Source: JABDII01 sp041576235
Lineage (GTDB): Bacteria > Gemmatimonadota > Gemmatimonadetes > Gemmatimonadales > GWC2-71-9
Reading direction: 5' to 3'
Assembly (NCBI GenBank): GCA_041576235.1
Contig: JBFGLJ010000001.1
Location: 1-58,480, forward strand
DNA length: 58,480 nucleotides
Of this stretch, positions 1 to 8,486 are shown one piece after another (the stretch's first letter is position 1; every line of letters begins with the position of its first letter). The translations under genes were made by a program, and so were the position numbers. The notes under the pieces are model-generated. The model did no database searches. It saw only the letters and a list, made by a program, of their open reading frames with translations, and was not told the DNA's origin.

Positions 1-571
1 GATCGCCGCGGGCATCGATGCCCAACCCCGCACGACTCACTCCCACCGTGTCGGCGAAGACCAGCGTCGACGACCCGTCGGAGCCCAAGCCGAATACGGC
101 GCGGGCCCGACCCCGGCCGTCCGCCAACACCAGGGTGGAGGTCTCGTCGTCGAGCACACCCAGCACGATGCGGGTGTTCTCGGCGCTGTCCGCAAAGGTC
201 ACACCCGATGAGCCGTCTTCCAACAGGTCCAGTTTGACCATGGACCGGCCGGCCAAATCCCGGAGCACCAGCCGGACGGCGCCCTCCTCGTTGGCTCCCC
301 ACACACCACGCACCCGCCCTTCGGCGTCCCGGAGCAGGAACTGGCGGGACTCAACCACTGCCGGGATCATGCCCGGCATCCCGCGCTCGGCCGCAAAGTA
401 GAACAGCGCCGCCCCGAGGCCCAGAATGACCGCGACGGCCACCAGGGTCAGGGTGCTTAGACGCTTGAGCCGACGATTCTCGCGCTCGAGGTGGTCGAGA
501 CGGTGGGTCAGGCCCCGATCGGTGATCGTCCCGTGCCGCTTGCGCGGATCCGGGTCTATGGGGGTGGACAT
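1..571 (-). CDS. Membrane-anchored beta-repeat protein, 3' end outside window
   Basis: An open frame starts with ATG at 571, 15 bases after the stop of the AAA ATPase gene, and runs 190 codons off the window edge without a stop. The N-terminus is charged and probably coiled coil (residues about 20-38), followed by one membrane helix (about 39-60). The rest is a series of roughly 23-25 residue units, each with a D-x-x-G-R type turn and a hydrophobic beta strand ending in LVL, VTF or LVF. This resembles beta-hairpin repeat proteins of unknown role. It is the last visible gene of the Tad operon and probably faces the periplasm. Function unknown. Confidence 0.75.
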   Translation of the reverse strand, partial: MSTPIDPDPRKRHGTITDRGLTHRLDHLERENRRLKRLSTLTLVAVAVILGLGAALFYFAAERGMPGMIPAVVESRQFLLRDAEGRVRGVWGANEEGAVRLVLRDLAGRSMVKLDLLEDGSSGVTFADSAENTRIVLGVLDDETSTLVLADGRGRARAVFGLGSDGSSTLVFADTVGVSRAGLGIDARGD

Positions 572-586
572 GGGTCTGCTCTCGGC

Positions 587-1972
587 TCAGGCGTGGGCTG
601 TGGGGATGTCCAAGAAGTAGGACCGGCACGCATAGTCGACCAATTCGTCGGAGAGCGTCGCGTCCATTTCCAAGTATTTGGCGATGTCAGCCAAGTGGTC
701 GACGATATCCCGGGGGTGGCAGCCCCGGGGCTCGATCGAGTGCTTGAGATAGAATTCCTTGTAGATGTGCTCGACGGCGTCCGGCTTGTAGGAGATCTTC
801 TTGGCGCTGCAGCACCGCTCGAAGATCTGCTGGTACTGTTCGGGGCTCGGGCTATCGACTTCGATCTTGTAGTGGATCCGCCGCAAGAAGGCTTCCTCGA
901 TGAGGTCCTTGGGATCCAGATTGGTCGCGAAGATGAGCAGACAATCGAACGGGATGGGAAACTTGACGCCGGTGTGGAGGGTCAAGAAATCGACGTTCTT
1001 CTCGAGGGGAACGATCCAGCGGTTCAACAGGTCGCGGGGGGGCACGCGCTGGCGCCCAAAGTCGTCGACAATCAACACCCCACCGGTCGCCTTTGTCTGG
1101 AACGGAGCCTGGTACAGCTTGGCGTATTGATCGTACTGGAGATCCAACTGCTCGAGGGTCAACTCACCGCCGGTCAGCACAACCGGTCGGCGCACCTTGA
1201 CATATCGGTCATCGAATTCGATGGCCGCGCTGCGCCACAGCAATTCGATCTCGGCGTTCGCCGGAGGAGCCGGCAGCGAGTCGGCGGGACGATGGTAGAC
1301 GGGGTCGCGCACCAACATCACCTGGCCATCGACCTCCACCGCGTGGGGCACGAAGATCTCCCCGCCAAGCATGCGGGCGATGGTCTCGGCCATGGCCGTC
1401 TTGCCGTTGCCCGAATCGCCGTAGAGAAAGAGCGACTTGGCCGAGTTGATCGCCGGGCCAACCATATCGACCATCTCCGGATCGAGCACCAGCCAGCTGA
1501 AGGCCTGGTGCAAGGATTCGCGGTTGACCCGGGCATGGCGGATCGACTGCACGGCCACCCAATGCCGGTATTGGCTGAGCGGCACCGGGGCCGGGCCGAC
1601 GTATTGGCTCGCGGTCAACGCCTCGCGGGCCCGGTTCCGGCCTTCACCGCTCAAGTCGAACACATAGCCCGCCCGCCCGTGCCCTCGGGTGCCGAGGACC
1701 TCGACCATGAGCCGCTGCTGCATGGTCAGCAATTGGTCATCCACGATCGGAAAGGGCAGGCAGATCGAGTCGGTCAGCTGCTTGCCGGTGCGGGCGCCCT
1801 GCACATAGAGGGTCTTGAGCAGGAGCTCGGTGATGAATTCGTCAGACAGTCCGGTCGCTTCGAGCGAGTCGGGAATCGGCGGCGCATCCTCGGCGCCGGG
1901 CGTCGCGACATGGATTTTCGGCGCTGGGGCCGGCGCGGGAGAAGCCGCGGGTGAGGGCTGGGCCGGGGTCAT
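587..1972 (-). CDS. AAA ATPase at the end of the Tad operon
   Basis: A 461-residue ATPase. The first 30 residues are Pro/Ala rich and probably flexible. Residues 40-160 form an alpha-rich domain. The AAA core has Walker A GDSGNGKT (185-192), Walker B VLIVDDFG (299-306) and a sensor-like LLIFATNLDP stretch further on. The C-terminal lid contains an EPRGCHPRD segment. The start ATG overlaps the stop of the DUF192 gene (ATGA), so the two are translationally coupled. Proteins of this type occur next to Tad loci, but no assigned step in pilus assembly is known to me. A regulatory or remodelling role is inference. Confidence 0.8.
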   Translation of the reverse strand: MTPAQPSPAASPAPAPAPKIHVATPGAEDAPPIPDSLEATGLSDEFITELLLKTLYVQGARTGKQLTDSICLPFPIVDDQLLTMQQRLMVEVLGTRGHGRAGYVFDLSGEGRNRAREALTASQYVGPAPVPLSQYRHWVAVQSIRHARVNRESLHQAFSWLVLDPEMVDMVGPAINSAKSLFLYGDSGNGKTAMAETIARMLGGEIFVPHAVEVDGQVMLVRDPVYHRPADSLPAPPANAEIELLWRSAAIEFDDRYVKVRRPVVLTGGELTLEQLDLQYDQYAKLYQAPFQTKATGGVLIVDDFGRQRVPPRDLLNRWIVPLEKNVDFLTLHTGVKFPIPFDCLLIFATNLDPKDLIEEAFLRRIHYKIEVDSPSPEQYQQIFERCCSAKKISYKPDAVEHIYKEFYLKHSIEPRGCHPRDIVDHLADIAKYLEMDATLSDELVDYACRSYFLDIPTAHA

Positions 1973-2382
1973 ACGACGGCCTCCTTCAAGGGAACGAGGT
2001 CGGACACCACCTCACGGGTGGGGGCCGTGCCCCACTCCAAGCGATCGCCAACAGCGGTGTGACTCGCCGCCAGGGCCCCGCTCGACAGCTCCAGGGTGTA
2101 GCGTGCCTCACCATGCCACTTGGTGCGGCTGCGCACGCCGGGTTCGAGACGAGGATAGAGCGCCACCACCCGGCACTCGTCATCGAGGAAGGCAATATCG
2201 ATGGCGTAGCGCACGCCGAGCATGTGAATGGCATGGCAGGGGACGAGCAGCAGTCCCTCGCCGGGCCCGAGGGGGGGGCGTCCAATGAGGCCCCGGGCTC
2301 GCTGCCACCATCGGTCGGCGATGCCGACGCGAGAGGCGACCTGGCTCCCCCGCGACACGTTCCGCACCTCGAGATATCTCAT
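1969..2382 (-). CDS. DUF192 family protein
   Basis: A 137-residue protein matching the DUF192 pattern: an early RGLIGRPPL segment, then a GLLLVPCHAIHMLGVRYAID core, then VVALYPRLEPG. Many DUF192 proteins carry a signal peptide, but none is seen here, so it is probably cytoplasmic. It overlaps both tadC upstream and the AAA ATPase downstream by 4 bases (ATGA), placing it in the pilus operon. The biochemical function of DUF192 is not established. Confidence 0.85.
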   Translation of the reverse strand: MRYLEVRNVSRGSQVASRVGIADRWWQRARGLIGRPPLGPGEGLLLVPCHAIHMLGVRYAIDIAFLDDECRVVALYPRLEPGVRSRTKWHGEARYTLELSSGALAASHTAVGDRLEWGTAPTREVVSDLVPLKEAVV

Positions 2383-3302
2383 CGGAAGGCCGAAAGGGCT
2401 TGGAGAATCTGGATGAAGGCGGGCCCGAGGATGACGACGAACATCGCGGGGAAGATGCAGAACACCAACGGGAAGAGCATCTTGATCGCGGTCTTGGCCG
2501 ACCGTTCCTCGGCCAGCTGCCGGCGCTTCGTCCGCAGCACGTCGGCGTGAATACGGAGCGCATCCGCAATCGAGGTTCCGAAGCGATCGGTCTGAATCAA
2601 CATGCTGACGAAGGACTTGACGTCGTCGACCCCCGTTCGCTCACCGAGGTTGTAGAGCGCTTCCTCTCGGGGGGTACCAGCACGAATCTCCAGATTGACC
2701 ATCCCGAACTGCTCGCCCAACACGGGGCTCACATTGGTGATCTCTTCTGACACCCGCAGGATGGCCTGGTTGAGCGCAAGGCCGGCTTCAACGCAGACGA
2801 CTAGCAGGTCGAGCCCATCGGGCAACGCCCGCTGAATCTCCTTCTTGCGGTGGGTCACACGGCGGCCCACGAAGAACCCCGGCAACACCCAGCCTAACAG
2901 GAGGCCCCAGATCCCGGCGATGAGGGTTACCCCAGCGGAAAACCCGGCAATGGGAGCGCTCATGAAGAGCAATGCGCCAAGCCCCAGGGCGAACGCCACC
3001 CGGGCGCCTTGATAGATGACCACGGCGTTGGGATGATAGTACCCGGCTTGGATCATCCGGAGCCGGGCAGCCGAATCGGCCTGCTCCCCGCCGGCCTTGG
3101 TCCCCAGCGTTTCCAGGATGGCCTGGAGCCGCTCCGCCCGCTCCTGGCGACGCCGGCGCTGAATGACCGCCTGGTAGCCTTCGACCTTCTGCATGGTGCC
3201 CAGGCGGCGGATGACGGCAGAGTCACCCGGCAACATCTGGATCACCAGCATGGTGAGGAACGCGGCGGCGGCGGCGACCAGAATCGCGATCACGTACAGC
3301 AT
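2379..3302 (-). CDS. tadC: TadC-type inner-membrane platform protein
   Basis: A 307-residue type II secretion F-domain protein. It has an N-terminal membrane helix, a charged cytoplasmic segment (about 30-90), paired helices around 100-145, a cytoplasmic F domain with PDGLDLLVVCVEAGLALNQA and RTGVDDVKSFVSMLIQ, and C-terminal helices ending in VFCIFPAMFVVILGPAF. With TadB it should form the inner-membrane platform on which the CpaF ATPase acts. It begins 9 bases after the tadB stop and overlaps the DUF192 gene. Confidence 0.92.
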   Translation of the reverse strand: MLYVIAILVAAAAAFLTMLVIQMLPGDSAVIRRLGTMQKVEGYQAVIQRRRRQERAERLQAILETLGTKAGGEQADSAARLRMIQAGYYHPNAVVIYQGARVAFALGLGALLFMSAPIAGFSAGVTLIAGIWGLLLGWVLPGFFVGRRVTHRKKEIQRALPDGLDLLVVCVEAGLALNQAILRVSEEITNVSPVLGEQFGMVNLEIRAGTPREEALYNLGERTGVDDVKSFVSMLIQTDRFGTSIADALRIHADVLRTKRRQLAEERSAKTAIKMLFPLVFCIFPAMFVVILGPAFIQILQALSAFR

Positions 3303-3311
3303 GGTCAGCCC

Positions 3312-4289
3312 CTAGATCTCCACATCCACGATCTTGCGGATCCAGAGGTAGCCGAGCAGCTGCAGAACGACCGCGATGGCGACCATCAACCGACCAACCG
3401 GTTCCTGGAAGAGGGTCAGAATATAGGAGGGGTTGAGGAGGAAAATCACGAACCCCAAAGCAATCGGGAGCACGGCCAGCACGTACCCGCTGAGCCTTCC
3501 CTGCGCCGTGATGACCCTGAGCTGCCGGCGGAGCTTGAAGCGCTGTCGAATGGTGTAGGAAAGATTGTCCAACACCTCGGCCAGATTCCCCCCCACCTCG
3601 CGCTGAATCAGGATGGCGGTATTCAGAATGCGCACATCCATGAGCCGGACCCGGTCGGCCAAGGAAAGAAGGGTATCGCTGAACGGGAGCCCAAACCGCT
3701 GTTCCTCGAAGACCCGCTGGAACTCGCCGGCCACCGGGTCGTCGGTCTCGTCGCCCACCATCTTGAGACCCGCGGACAACGGATGGCCGGCGCGAATGGC
3801 CCGGCCGATCAGGTCGATGGCATCGGGCAGCTGTGCCTCGAACTTCCGCATCCGCTTGGTGGCCCGCCGCCGAATGGACACATAGGGGATCAGCGCCCCG
3901 ATGAGAGCAGCCACGATGGTGGGGAGCCACATCCGGGTGAGCAACCGAGTGCCCATCCCCAGGCCAACGGTCAGGCCGAGCGACAAAGCCACGTAGCTCT
4001 GGAGGCTCAACCGAAGCCCACCCTGCTGGATCAAGAGTTTGACATCACGGGTATGCGGCAGATGCGCCAGGATCGGGTCGAGCACCCTTTCCTGGACCCC
4101 GGGGCGCTGGAGCAGTCGCTCGGAGGCGGCATCGGTCGGCCCTTCCTGGGCCAACTGCCGGAGCTGCCTGACCAAGTTGCGGCCCCGCTGCCGCTCCCGG
4201 GTCCACTCGACGAGCAAGGCGAACGCCACCGTGCCGAGCGTCACAGCCAGGAACACCATCCCGGCGGCGAGCAGGGTTCCGGATGGCAT
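3312..4289 (-). CDS. tadB: TadB-type inner-membrane platform protein
   Basis: A 325-residue paralogue of TadC, with a longer N-terminal region (helix at 6-26, then an arginine-rich linker) and the F-domain core LPDAIDLIGRAIRAGHPLSAGL and QREVGGNLAEVLDNLSYTIRQR. C-terminal membrane helices cover about 250-315. The start codon shares its A with the TAA stop of cpaF (TAATG), so translation is tightly coupled to the motor ATPase. Predicted role: platform protein of the Flp pilus. Confidence 0.92.
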   Translation of the reverse strand: MPSGTLLAAGMVFLAVTLGTVAFALLVEWTRERQRGRNLVRQLRQLAQEGPTDAASERLLQRPGVQERVLDPILAHLPHTRDVKLLIQQGGLRLSLQSYVALSLGLTVGLGMGTRLLTRMWLPTIVAALIGALIPYVSIRRRATKRMRKFEAQLPDAIDLIGRAIRAGHPLSAGLKMVGDETDDPVAGEFQRVFEEQRFGLPFSDTLLSLADRVRLMDVRILNTAILIQREVGGNLAEVLDNLSYTIRQRFKLRRQLRVITAQGRLSGYVLAVLPIALGFVIFLLNPSYILTLFQEPVGRLMVAIAVVLQLLGYLWIRKIVDVEI

Positions 4290-5881
4290 TACAGCCGACG
4301 CTCCTTCCGCACCCGGCCGACGTCGTCGAACAGGACCGACGGGAGTTCGATCCCAAAGGCCCGCATCCGGTCGGCGAAGCGGGGGCGGATACCGGTGGCC
4401 CGGAACTCGCCCACCACTTTGCCGCCCTCGCCGATACCGTGCCGTTCGTACTGGAAGATGTCCTGCATGGTGATGACTTCGCCTTCCATGCCGACAATCT
4501 CGGAAATCTGGCTCACCTTCCGGGTTCCATCCGACAAGCGCGACACTTGGATCACCACCTGAATCGCGCTCGCCGTCTGTTGGCGCATGGCGCGTTCGGG
4601 CAGGTTCAAGTTGGCCATCGAGATCATGGTCTCGAGCCGGCTCAAGGCATCGCGCGGGCTGTTGGCGTGGAGCGTCGTGAGTGACCCGTCGTGGCCGGTA
4701 TTCATGGCCTGGAGCATGTCCACCGATTCCTCGCCTCGGACCTCGCCCACGATGATGCGGTCCGGCCGCATCCGGAGGGCGTTGATCAAGAGCAGCCGTT
4801 GGGACACGGCACCGGTGCCCTCGATGTTGGGCGAGCGGGTCTCCAACCGCACCACGTGGGGCTGGTGGAGCTGCAATTCAGCCGAGTCCTCGATGGTCAC
4901 GACCCGCTCGTCGAGGGGAATGAAGCTGCTCAGGATATTGAGCAGGGTGGTCTTCCCGGCCCCGGTGCCGCCGGAAATGAGCACATTCAGGCGGGCGCGG
5001 ATGATGCCTTGGAGCAACTCGAGCATCGGCTCGGTCAGGCTCTCGGTACGCAGCAGATCCTCCCCGGTGAGCGCGTCGCGCTTGAACTTCCGGATCGACA
5101 CGTGGGGCCCGTCGATGGACAGGGGAGGAATGATGGCATTGACGCGGGAGCCGTCCGGCAGCCGGGCGTCCACCATGGGCGAGGAATCGTCGATGCGCCG
5201 GCCGACGCCCGAGACGATCCGATCGATGATCTGGAGGAGATGCCGATCGTCCTGAAACCGTACCTGGGTGCGCTGCAACTTGCCGTGCCGCTCGACGTAG
5301 ACCTGGTCCCAAGTGTTGACCAGGATGTCAGAGACGTTGGCGTCTTTCATCAGGGGTTCGAGCGGGCCCAGCCCGAAGATCTCATCCAGCACCTGGACCA
5401 CGAGAAGCTCGCGTTCTTCGTAGTTGAGCGGCACCATTTCCTGAGTCAGCAGCTCTTGCACCACCTTGCGGATCGCGCTCACCACCTGTTCGCGCTCCAA
5501 CTTGTCGATGTTGGACAGGTTGAGGCGCTCGAGGAGCCGCCGGTGGATGCGTCCCTTGACCTGCTGCATGTCGTGCATGTCGGTGCCCCACTGCTCCTCA
5601 TCCGATCCGGGGGAGCGGGGGGGCGGCGGGGGTCCGGGCGCGGGCCCGCTCGGCTCGGCGGGCGCCGACGGGGCCGGAGCCGACGCGGAGGCTCCGTCGG
5701 CGGACGCCGGGGTCTCCCAAGGGAGGTGGCCAAGCTGGCTCTCGTGCCCCCCATCCCCGCCCCCGGCGGGGGCGTCGTCGTCCTGGCCGGGCGAATCCGG
5801 GGTGTCACTGGGGGTTTCCCAGGGCAGGGGCTCGCGGTCGGCCTTGTCCCCCGGGCCTCCGGGACGGGTGGGATCACTCAT
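4289..5881 (-). CDS. cpaF: Flp pilus assembly ATPase CpaF/TadA
   Basis: A 530-residue secretion ATPase of the VirB11/GspE superfamily. Residues 1-100 are Pro/Gly/Asp rich and contain a duplicated LPWETP motif (about 19-24 and 53-58), an unusual extension. The catalytic part has Walker A GGTGAGKTT near residue 305, the ASP-box and Walker B region RMRPDRIIVGEVRGEE, and a His-box GHDGSLTTLHANSPRDAL. It powers pilus assembly and, in many species, retraction. It overlaps cpaE upstream by 4 bases and tadB downstream by 1 base. Confidence 0.95.
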   Translation of the reverse strand: MSDPTRPGGPGDKADREPLPWETPSDTPDSPGQDDDAPAGGGDGGHESQLGHLPWETPASADGASASAPAPSAPAEPSGPAPGPPPPPRSPGSDEEQWGTDMHDMQQVKGRIHRRLLERLNLSNIDKLEREQVVSAIRKVVQELLTQEMVPLNYEERELLVVQVLDEIFGLGPLEPLMKDANVSDILVNTWDQVYVERHGKLQRTQVRFQDDRHLLQIIDRIVSGVGRRIDDSSPMVDARLPDGSRVNAIIPPLSIDGPHVSIRKFKRDALTGEDLLRTESLTEPMLELLQGIIRARLNVLISGGTGAGKTTLLNILSSFIPLDERVVTIEDSAELQLHQPHVVRLETRSPNIEGTGAVSQRLLLINALRMRPDRIIVGEVRGEESVDMLQAMNTGHDGSLTTLHANSPRDALSRLETMISMANLNLPERAMRQQTASAIQVVIQVSRLSDGTRKVSQISEIVGMEGEVITMQDIFQYERHGIGEGGKVVGEFRATGIRPRFADRMRAFGIELPSVLFDDVGRVRKERRL

Positions 5882-7185
5882 CTCTTCTTTCCTTTGCCTT
5901 TGCCCTTGCCGCCCCGCCGGCCACCCGGCATGATCTTCGAGAACCTGCCCGATATCCGGCCGAGGGGCCCGGTCCCCTTGCTGGTATCACGCACCCCCGT
6001 CAACACCCGTCCCAACTTGTTCAGGTCCTGGGAGTAGACCGAGTTGCCATTGAGGACGACGGGCTTGCCGGTATTCACCGATCGGATCACCGCCTCGTAG
6101 TCGTTGCGGAGCGTACCGTAGACACTGAGCCCCAGCGACTTCTCCACCTGCTTGATGGTGACCTCGCCGCTCTTGTCGAACCGGTTGAGCACCAGCCGGA
6201 TCTGTGCCCCCCCCTGGGGAACCACGCGCTTGAGGAGCGGGAGGGCACGCTGGACATTCCGGAGCGACGGCAGGTCAACCGTCGTGACCAGAAACACCTG
6301 ATCCGCCTGCTCGAACGCGGCCAGCGTCACGGGCGTGAACGACTTCGAGACATCGACCACGATGTAGTCGTAGTACTGCTTCAGATATTGCATAATCCGC
6401 CGGATCTGATCGGCACTCACCGCCTGGGCCCGTTCCGGGTGGAACGGGGCCGATAAGAGGTGCACGCCAGAGTCGTGCCGTTCGATGTAGGAGGCCAAGA
6501 GCCCGGCATCGACCCGGTGGAAGTTCTGGACCAGATCGACGAAGTTGAACCGCGGCTGGATGCCCAAGAGCAAGGACGCCTCTCCCAACTCCATATCCAG
6601 GTCCACGAGCAGGGTCTTCTTCTTCGTCTGGCTGTGAAGCACGATGGCGAGATTGGTGGCCGCCGTCGTCGACCCCGATCCGCCTTTGGCGCTGAAGAAG
6701 GCGTACACCTGCCCCAGCGCGGTCTGTCGCCTTTCCTCGGTGGGGTCGAGGCCCGCCGAGATCCGCTTGACGGCGGCGCGGATCTCCTCCGGCGTCACCG
6801 GCTTCGGAAGAAACTCCGTGATCCCCGCCCGCATGAGCTCCAGCAGGAGCTCAGCGGCCAGGGTCGGACCGGTAGGAATGACTCTGTAGGACGGGCTAGA
6901 CGACCCCGCCAGGAATTGGGCGAGCTTGATGCCGAGGGTGGGGTCGTCCGCCAGGTCGAGGATGACAACCGATGGCTTCGCCCGGTGGAGCGTTTGCAGT
7001 TGGTCGTTGCCGAACCCGGAGAACGGCGCCGTAATCGCGATCTCGAGCGTGGTGTTGGCTTCGGGATGGCGCAGCGCGCGCTCCGCGATCTGCTGAAAGG
7101 CCCCGTCGGCCGAGATTACGGCGCATCGGATCGACCCTTGGGGCCTAACGCTCGGGCTTGGAGAGGGCGTCTCACTATTCGACAA
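5878..7185 (-). CDS. cpaE: TadZ/CpaE pilus localisation ATPase
   Basis: A 435-residue protein with a receiver-like domain (18-145; VVILDL with Asp77 and FLPKPV with Lys128) followed by a MinD/ParA-like ATPase domain. The deviant Walker A is AKGGSGST (Lys167). Switch and ligand segments LLVDLDMELGEASLLLG and DYIVVDVSKSF are also visible. The C-terminal tail is very basic, with a run of Gly-Lys pairs. TadZ proteins mark the site of pilus assembly in the cell. The gene overlaps tadG by 11 bases and cpaF by 4. Confidence 0.9.
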   Translation of the reverse strand: MSNSETPSPSPSVRPQGSIRCAVISADGAFQQIAERALRHPEANTTLEIAITAPFSGFGNDQLQTLHRAKPSVVILDLADDPTLGIKLAQFLAGSSSPSYRVIPTGPTLAAELLLELMRAGITEFLPKPVTPEEIRAAVKRISAGLDPTEERRQTALGQVYAFFSAKGGSGSTTAATNLAIVLHSQTKKKTLLVDLDMELGEASLLLGIQPRFNFVDLVQNFHRVDAGLLASYIERHDSGVHLLSAPFHPERAQAVSADQIRRIMQYLKQYYDYIVVDVSKSFTPVTLAAFEQADQVFLVTTVDLPSLRNVQRALPLLKRVVPQGGAQIRLVLNRFDKSGEVTIKQVEKSLGLSVYGTLRNDYEAVIRSVNTGKPVVLNGNSVYSQDLNKLGRVLTGVRDTSKGTGPLGRISGRFSKIMPGGRRGGKGKGKGKKR

Positions 7186-8452
7186 GTTGGAGTACCCTCA
7201 CGAGCGACCCGGGGGCTGGGCCGGGGCTCCCGCTTCCGCTGACGAAGTAGAGGAACCGCGCCACCAAGGGGGCCTGGTTGCCGCTCCCCTGGAACCCCTC
7301 CACGAAGAGCAGGGCGAAGTTGTTGAAGGTCACCTGGGTGTGGCCGCCGTCATGGATGTCGATGATCTCATGGGGGTCCATGAGCCCCACCTTGATGACC
7401 CGGGGGCTGTTCCGCCAGTCGGAGCCATAGGCCGCCTGGTTGTGGTTGGTCACCTGTCCTAGGACGGGATCCCACTGGGCGTTCGAATCGAGCGAGATCA
7501 GCGAGTCCACGGCTTGACGGGTGGGACCGATCATGTTCCCGGTCTCGACGTCGTAGGGCTGGCCCACGGTGATCGGGCCGGTGTAAGGACAGCCCAGGAT
7601 GGCGCTCCGGTAATCATTCGCCCCCTGCATCCCTGGCAGCCGCCACGGGAAGAAGAAACCCGGACCCAAGTTGCTGTGTGGGTTCTGGGCCTTGATGACC
7701 ATGTTCCGGCCGTAGTCGTCGGTAAAGCCGGTGCCGTTTCGCCAGGAGCTCCCGTAGCCGGTGGCCGTCGCACTCACCACACTCGGGTTGTAGGCCTCGT
7801 AGCGGTCGTTCCCAGCGTAGGGCGAGGTGGCGTCGTCGAACATCCAGTGCTCGTTCGACTCCCGCACCCGGTTGGGCTGGAGGTCGCCGGTCTCGAAATA
7901 GGGGCCGCCGGGCCGCATATTCGACTGCTCATCCCACATGTCAGGCACCGCGAACGGCTTGACGCACTTGGTGACCCCCGTGAGCGCCGCCACGGCGGCC
8001 GCCTTGGCCCCCACGGGAATGAGGTTGATCCCGAGCACCCGGGCAAACCAGGTGCCTACCGCGCCGCGGTTGATCCAGACCCGCACCTTCACGCTGTCGG
8101 GGATGACTTCCACCGTGGCCTCGGTCGTCGAGGCCCAGGTGCTGTTACCAATCACCGATTGGTTCTGGCCGGTCGTGTCGATGAAGACCCCATCGACGTA
8201 GTTGGTGGCCGCCAGCTGCAGTGCCCTGTTGATGGCGGGCTGTACCTGGGCGGGCGAGGGGCCGTTGAGAAAGGCGCTGGCCCCGGCCAGGGCCGCCGCA
8301 TCGGCGGTGCGCTGCGCCTCGCCGCGCGACTTGAAGAGCATGGACAGGTCGATCGCCAGGGCCATCATGGCCAGCAAGGCGATCAGCGAGATGGCGACGA
8401 CGGCGAGGGTGGCCCCGCGCTTGTTCCCAACTAACCCTCGAAAGTGCTGCAT
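7175..8452 (-). CDS. tadG: TadG-like pilus protein
   Basis: A 425-residue protein with a short basic N-terminus, a class-III-pilin-like membrane segment (about 12-36, GATLAVVAISLIALLAMMA) and the conserved sequence QRTADAAALAGASAFL that defines TadG-like proteins. The large C-terminal part is extracytoplasmic, rich in aromatic and Asn/Gly residues, with no von Willebrand MIDAS motif that I can see. It starts 34 bases after the secretin stop. It probably anchors or stabilises the pilus across the envelope. Confidence 0.85.
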   Translation of the reverse strand: MQHFRGLVGNKRGATLAVVAISLIALLAMMALAIDLSMLFKSRGEAQRTADAAALAGASAFLNGPSPAQVQPAINRALQLAATNYVDGVFIDTTGQNQSVIGNSTWASTTEATVEVIPDSVKVRVWINRGAVGTWFARVLGINLIPVGAKAAAVAALTGVTKCVKPFAVPDMWDEQSNMRPGGPYFETGDLQPNRVRESNEHWMFDDATSPYAGNDRYEAYNPSVVSATATGYGSSWRNGTGFTDDYGRNMVIKAQNPHSNLGPGFFFPWRLPGMQGANDYRSAILGCPYTGPITVGQPYDVETGNMIGPTRQAVDSLISLDSNAQWDPVLGQVTNHNQAAYGSDWRNSPRVIKVGLMDPHEIIDIHDGGHTQVTFNNFALLFVEGFQGSGNQAPLVARFLYFVSGSGSPGPAPGSLVRVLQLVE

Positions 8453-8486
8453 GACGGCATCCTCCAGGGACTCCGCTCCTGAGCCC

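Noticed and set aside
491..1954. 487-codon open frame on the plus strand
   Set aside because: It is antisense to the AAA ATPase gene, which has clear Walker motifs. The frame reflects GC-rich codon bias.
3009..4562. 517-codon plus-strand open frame
   Set aside because: Antisense to tadB, tadC and the end of cpaF; the translation is low complexity with no recognisable domain.
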